From assembly GCA_031423995.1 (NCBI GenBank), contig JANPGO010000030.1, positions 1 through 7,988 on the forward strand: a stretch of 7,988 nt of DNA, read 5' to 3'. The stretch's first letter is position 1, and each line of letters begins with the position of its first letter. Shown here in pieces: positions 6,319 through 7,988 of this stretch. Both the position numbers and the translations under genes were made by a program. Under the pieces are notes generated by a model. The model did no database searches. It had not been told where the DNA came from and was given only the letters and a program-made list of their open reading frames with translations. Origin of the DNA: STC-74 sp031423995 (GTDB taxonomy: Bacteria; Patescibacteriota; Gracilibacteria; BD1-5; UBA2023).

Positions 6319-6951
6319 ATGTACATTTTTCTCATCATCCTTGCTATCGTCCTTACCATCTGGATCGCAGGAACACTCTTCGTGATCCGTGATATCGAGG
6401 AGCCAAAATATACTCTCATCGAGAAACGTGAAGGATATGAGATACGTGAGTATGCGAGCTATATCGTCGCAGAAGTCGAAGTCGAGTGAGATATGCGTAC
6501 GGCATTGAAGAGTGGATTTCGCCAGCTCGCTGGGTATATCTTCGGTGGCAATACTTCGAAAACTCAGGTCAAAATGACCGTTCCTGTGATGGATACGACT
6601 CGACAAAGATCCGAGACGATTGCTATGACTGCGCCGGTCATGGATACGGTTTCGAATTCTGGGAAACATATCATCGCATTCACGATGCCGAGGAGCTATA
6701 CTCTCGATACACTCCCCAAGCCAGAGAATGTACAGATTCATTTCCGAGCGATTCCTCCATCGAAGAAAGCGGTCCTTCGCTATAGTTGGTATGCGACAGA
6801 ATCTCGGGTCGAAGCGAAGAAAAATCTCCTCACAGACTCCCTCATCCGAGACGGATACAAGACGCGGTGAGAAATAATATCTGCCCAATATAATCCTCCA
6901 CTGAGTTTTCCACTCCTGAGGCGCAATGAAGTGATGGTGGAAGTGGAATAA
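6319..6951 (+). CDS. Membrane-anchored SOUL-family haem-binding protein
   Basis: 210 residues with UGA-Gly at 6487 and 6868; ends at TAA 6949. An N-terminal hydrophobic segment (~1-23) looks like an uncleaved signal anchor, placing the domain outside the membrane (inference). The SOUL domain follows: EEPKYTLIEKREGYEIREY (~26-44), FRQLAGYIFGGN (~68-79), then KMTVPVMDT and AMTAPVMDT, the conserved MTxPV motif occurring twice, and RRNEVMVEVE at the end, typical of the family C-terminus. SOUL proteins bind haem or tetrapyrroles; their function in bacteria is poorly known. The start follows the TA terminator by about 35 bases with no Shine-Dalgarno sequence. It faces the convergent peroxidase gene with no gap between the two stop codons. 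Confidence 0.9.
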
Positions 6952-7434
6952 TTATTGTCAGATGAGCTTCTCTATATCATCCTTGATCGAGAGTGGAGTT
7001 GTTGTCGGAGCATAGCGTTCAACTACATTGCCTTCTCGGTCGATCAGGAATTTCGTGAAGTTCCACTTGATACCACGATTCCAGAACCATCCTTTCTTGG
7101 ATTTCAGGAATTGGTAGAGTGGATGAGTACCCGATCCATTCACATCGATCTTCGCGAAGAGGGGAAAGGTGACTCCGAAATTGATCTTGCAGATGGATTC
7201 GACCGTCTCATTGGTCTCAGGTTCTTGTCCGAGGAACTGATTGCAGGGAAATCCAAGGATCATGAAGTCGTCATGTGAGTAGGTATTCCAGAGGGTTTCG
7301 AGTTCCTCGAATTGAGGGGCGAGCCCGCACTTGGTCGCAGTATTCACGATGAGGAGGACTTTTCCTTTGTAGTCTGCCATGGAGATGGTTTCACCATTTG
7401 GCTTCTGGACAGATATATCGTAGAGGGAAGGCAT
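6952..7434 (-). CDS. Glutathione peroxidase family protein (Cys type)
   Basis: Reduces H2O2 or organic peroxides with thiol donors, probably thioredoxin. 160 residues: the frame passes a TGA at 6960-6958 (read as Gly) and ends two codons later at TAA (6954-6952), so the C-terminus is EKLIGQ. The catalytic tetrad is visible: Cys36 in NTATKCG, Gln70 in GQEP, Trp124 and Asn125 in KWNFTKF. Other family motifs are GFPCNQF and FPLFAKIDVNG. Cys82 (ICKINFG) is at the place of the resolving Cys of thioredoxin-dependent members. The peroxidatic residue is Cys, as expected where UGA means glycine and is not available for selenocysteine. No signal peptide, so cytoplasmic. The start ATG at 7434 gives the usual N-terminus (YDISVQKPNGE). 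Divergent from the downstream dehydrogenase, convergent with SOUL. Confidence 0.96.
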
Positions 7435-7444
7435 AGAAATTATT

Positions 7445-7463
7445 CTTATAGATATCTAGTATA
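7445..7463 (-). promoter_or_regulatory. Candidate promoter region of the peroxidase gene
   Basis: On the minus strand TATACT (7463-7458) and TATAAG (7450-7445) are both -10-like. The second is 10 bases before the ATG and would give a near-leaderless mRNA. A perfect 10-base palindrome TAGATATCTA (7449-7458) lies between them and could be a regulator site. The 110-base gap holds divergent promoters and nothing else recognisable. Confidence 0.35.
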
Positions 7464-7529
7464 ACTATTTTTCTCCCTTCAGAAAGAGATTATCTTGCAT
7501 TTTCTCGAGTTTACTTATCATTACTCTAT

Positions 7530-7535
7530 TATAAT
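7530..7535 (+). promoter_or_regulatory. -10 box of the dehydrogenase gene
   Basis: A perfect TATAAT ends 9 bases before the ATG at 7545, so the transcript would start within about 0-3 bases of the start codon. The -35 box is weak or absent, and there is no Shine-Dalgarno sequence. Confidence 0.5.
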
Positions 7536-7544
7536 ACTTTCTCT

Positions 7545-7988
7545 ATGCATATCGGATTCATCGGTCTCGGGCTCATGGGGATCCCCATGGCGAAAAACAT
7601 CCTCGCAAAATGAGGCACTCTCTCCGTCTGGAATCGTACTCCAGAACGCGCCCGAGAACTCATCGAACTCGGTGTGACACTGTGTGCTACAAAAAAAGAA
7701 CTCGCGGAATCGGTCGATATCCTCATCACGATGGTGACGGCAGGGGAAGATGTCCATGAGGTGCTCTTCTGAGTCGATGGGGCTGCGAACGCTCTCAGGA
7801 CTGATGCGATCGTCATCGATATGTCGACCATTGGTGTCGAGTGGGCAACTCGTATCGGGACTGAGCTCTCGGCTCTGGGGATTCACTTTCTCGATGCACC
7901 CGTGACAGGAAGTACTCCAAAAGCGATTACAGGTGAACTCACAATATTTATCTGAGGAGAGAAAAAAATATTCGATCAGGCTGAATCC
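7545..7988 (+). CDS. 3-hydroxyisobutyrate dehydrogenase-like oxidoreductase (3' partial)
   Basis: NAD(P)-dependent beta-hydroxyacid dehydrogenase; 148 residues are visible and the frame runs off the window. The N-terminal Rossmann motif GFIGLGLMGIPMA (4-16) is textbook for the family. VWNRTPERA, VIDMSTI and the substrate-loop FLDAPVTGS follow, then GELTIFIGG. Three UGA codons read as Gly, one of them in the conserved (V/I)GG after GxLTI, strong support for the code. The catalytic Lys and the C-terminal helical domain lie beyond the window. Family members act on 3-hydroxyisobutyrate, tartronate semialdehyde, succinic semialdehyde/glyoxylate or unknown substrates; the substrate cannot be told from this part. 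Divergent from the peroxidase gene. Confidence 0.93.

Noticed and set aside
6271..6888. 205-residue minus-strand ORF
   Set aside because: It lies antisense to the SOUL gene, which has a full set of conserved motifs; its composition (Arg, Ser, Ile rich) is typical of a shadow frame.
7521..7886. Two minus-strand ORFs of 121 and 100 residues
   Set aside because: They overlap the dehydrogenase, whose Rossmann and substrate-binding motifs are unambiguous.
1..7988. UGA as tryptophan (code 4) or selenocysteine
   Set aside because: UGA codons align with conserved glycines while Trp uses UGG, and they are far too many (about 45) for selenocysteine; the peroxidase uses an ordinary Cys codon at its active site.

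Overview
The window comes from a bacterium that reads UGA as glycine (genetic code 25), the code of Absconditabacteria (SR1) and Gracilibacteria in the Patescibacteria/CPR. The evidence is direct. Nine protein-coding loci make sense only if UGA is read through, and the UGAs fall on conserved glycines: GGVVK of AspRS (two UGAs in tandem), the acetyl-CoA loop of a GNAT, a glycine of the Cys4 zinc finger of an Mrr-type nuclease, and the FxRLNxGG motif of a DUF262 protein. Tryptophan is encoded by UGG at conserved positions, so UGA is not Trp. Every complete gene ends in UAA or UAG. I cannot decide between SR1 and Gracilibacteria from this sequence. A standard-code gene call would break most of these genes into fragments.

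Layout. 1-813 (+): 3' part of a GNAT acetyltransferase fused to a DUF4440/NTF2-like domain. 814-936: intergenic, with a degenerate copy of a dispersed repeat and the aspS promoter region. 937-2835 (+): aspS, complete, carrying an in-frame palindrome-rich insertion. 2936-4684 (+): a visibly AT-rich two-gene unit, a DUF262 (GmrS/ParB-like) protein and a small HEPN-like putative ribonuclease, ending in a terminator. 4769-5542 (+): a two-TM, membrane-anchored Mrr-type endonuclease with a C-terminal Cys4 zinc finger. 5625-6248 (+): a toxin-antitoxin pair, an RHH antitoxin and a frameshifted RelE/YafQ-like toxin, with an operator-like inverted repeat over the promoter and a strong terminator. 6319-6951 (+): a membrane-anchored SOUL haem-binding protein. 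6952-7434 (-): a Cys-type glutathione peroxidase, convergent with and directly abutting the SOUL gene. 7545-7988 (+): 5' part of a 3-hydroxyisobutyrate dehydrogenase-like oxidoreductase.

How the parts may work together. Around 2.9-6.3 kb lies what looks like a small defence/conflict island: DUF262 + HEPN, an Mrr nuclease and a TA module in a row between housekeeping genes. Its genes are dense in UGA-glycine codons (8, 6 and 12 in the first three), so they are fully adapted to the altered code. The SOUL protein and peroxidase suggest haem/peroxide handling but share no operon.

Two further threads run through the window. Palindromic repeat elements have been captured inside reading frames (aspS and the antitoxin). 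No start has a recognisable Shine-Dalgarno sequence, and several genes have a -10-like box only 8-9 nt before the ATG, which suggests leaderless mRNAs. No tRNA, rRNA, CRISPR array or transposase was seen.
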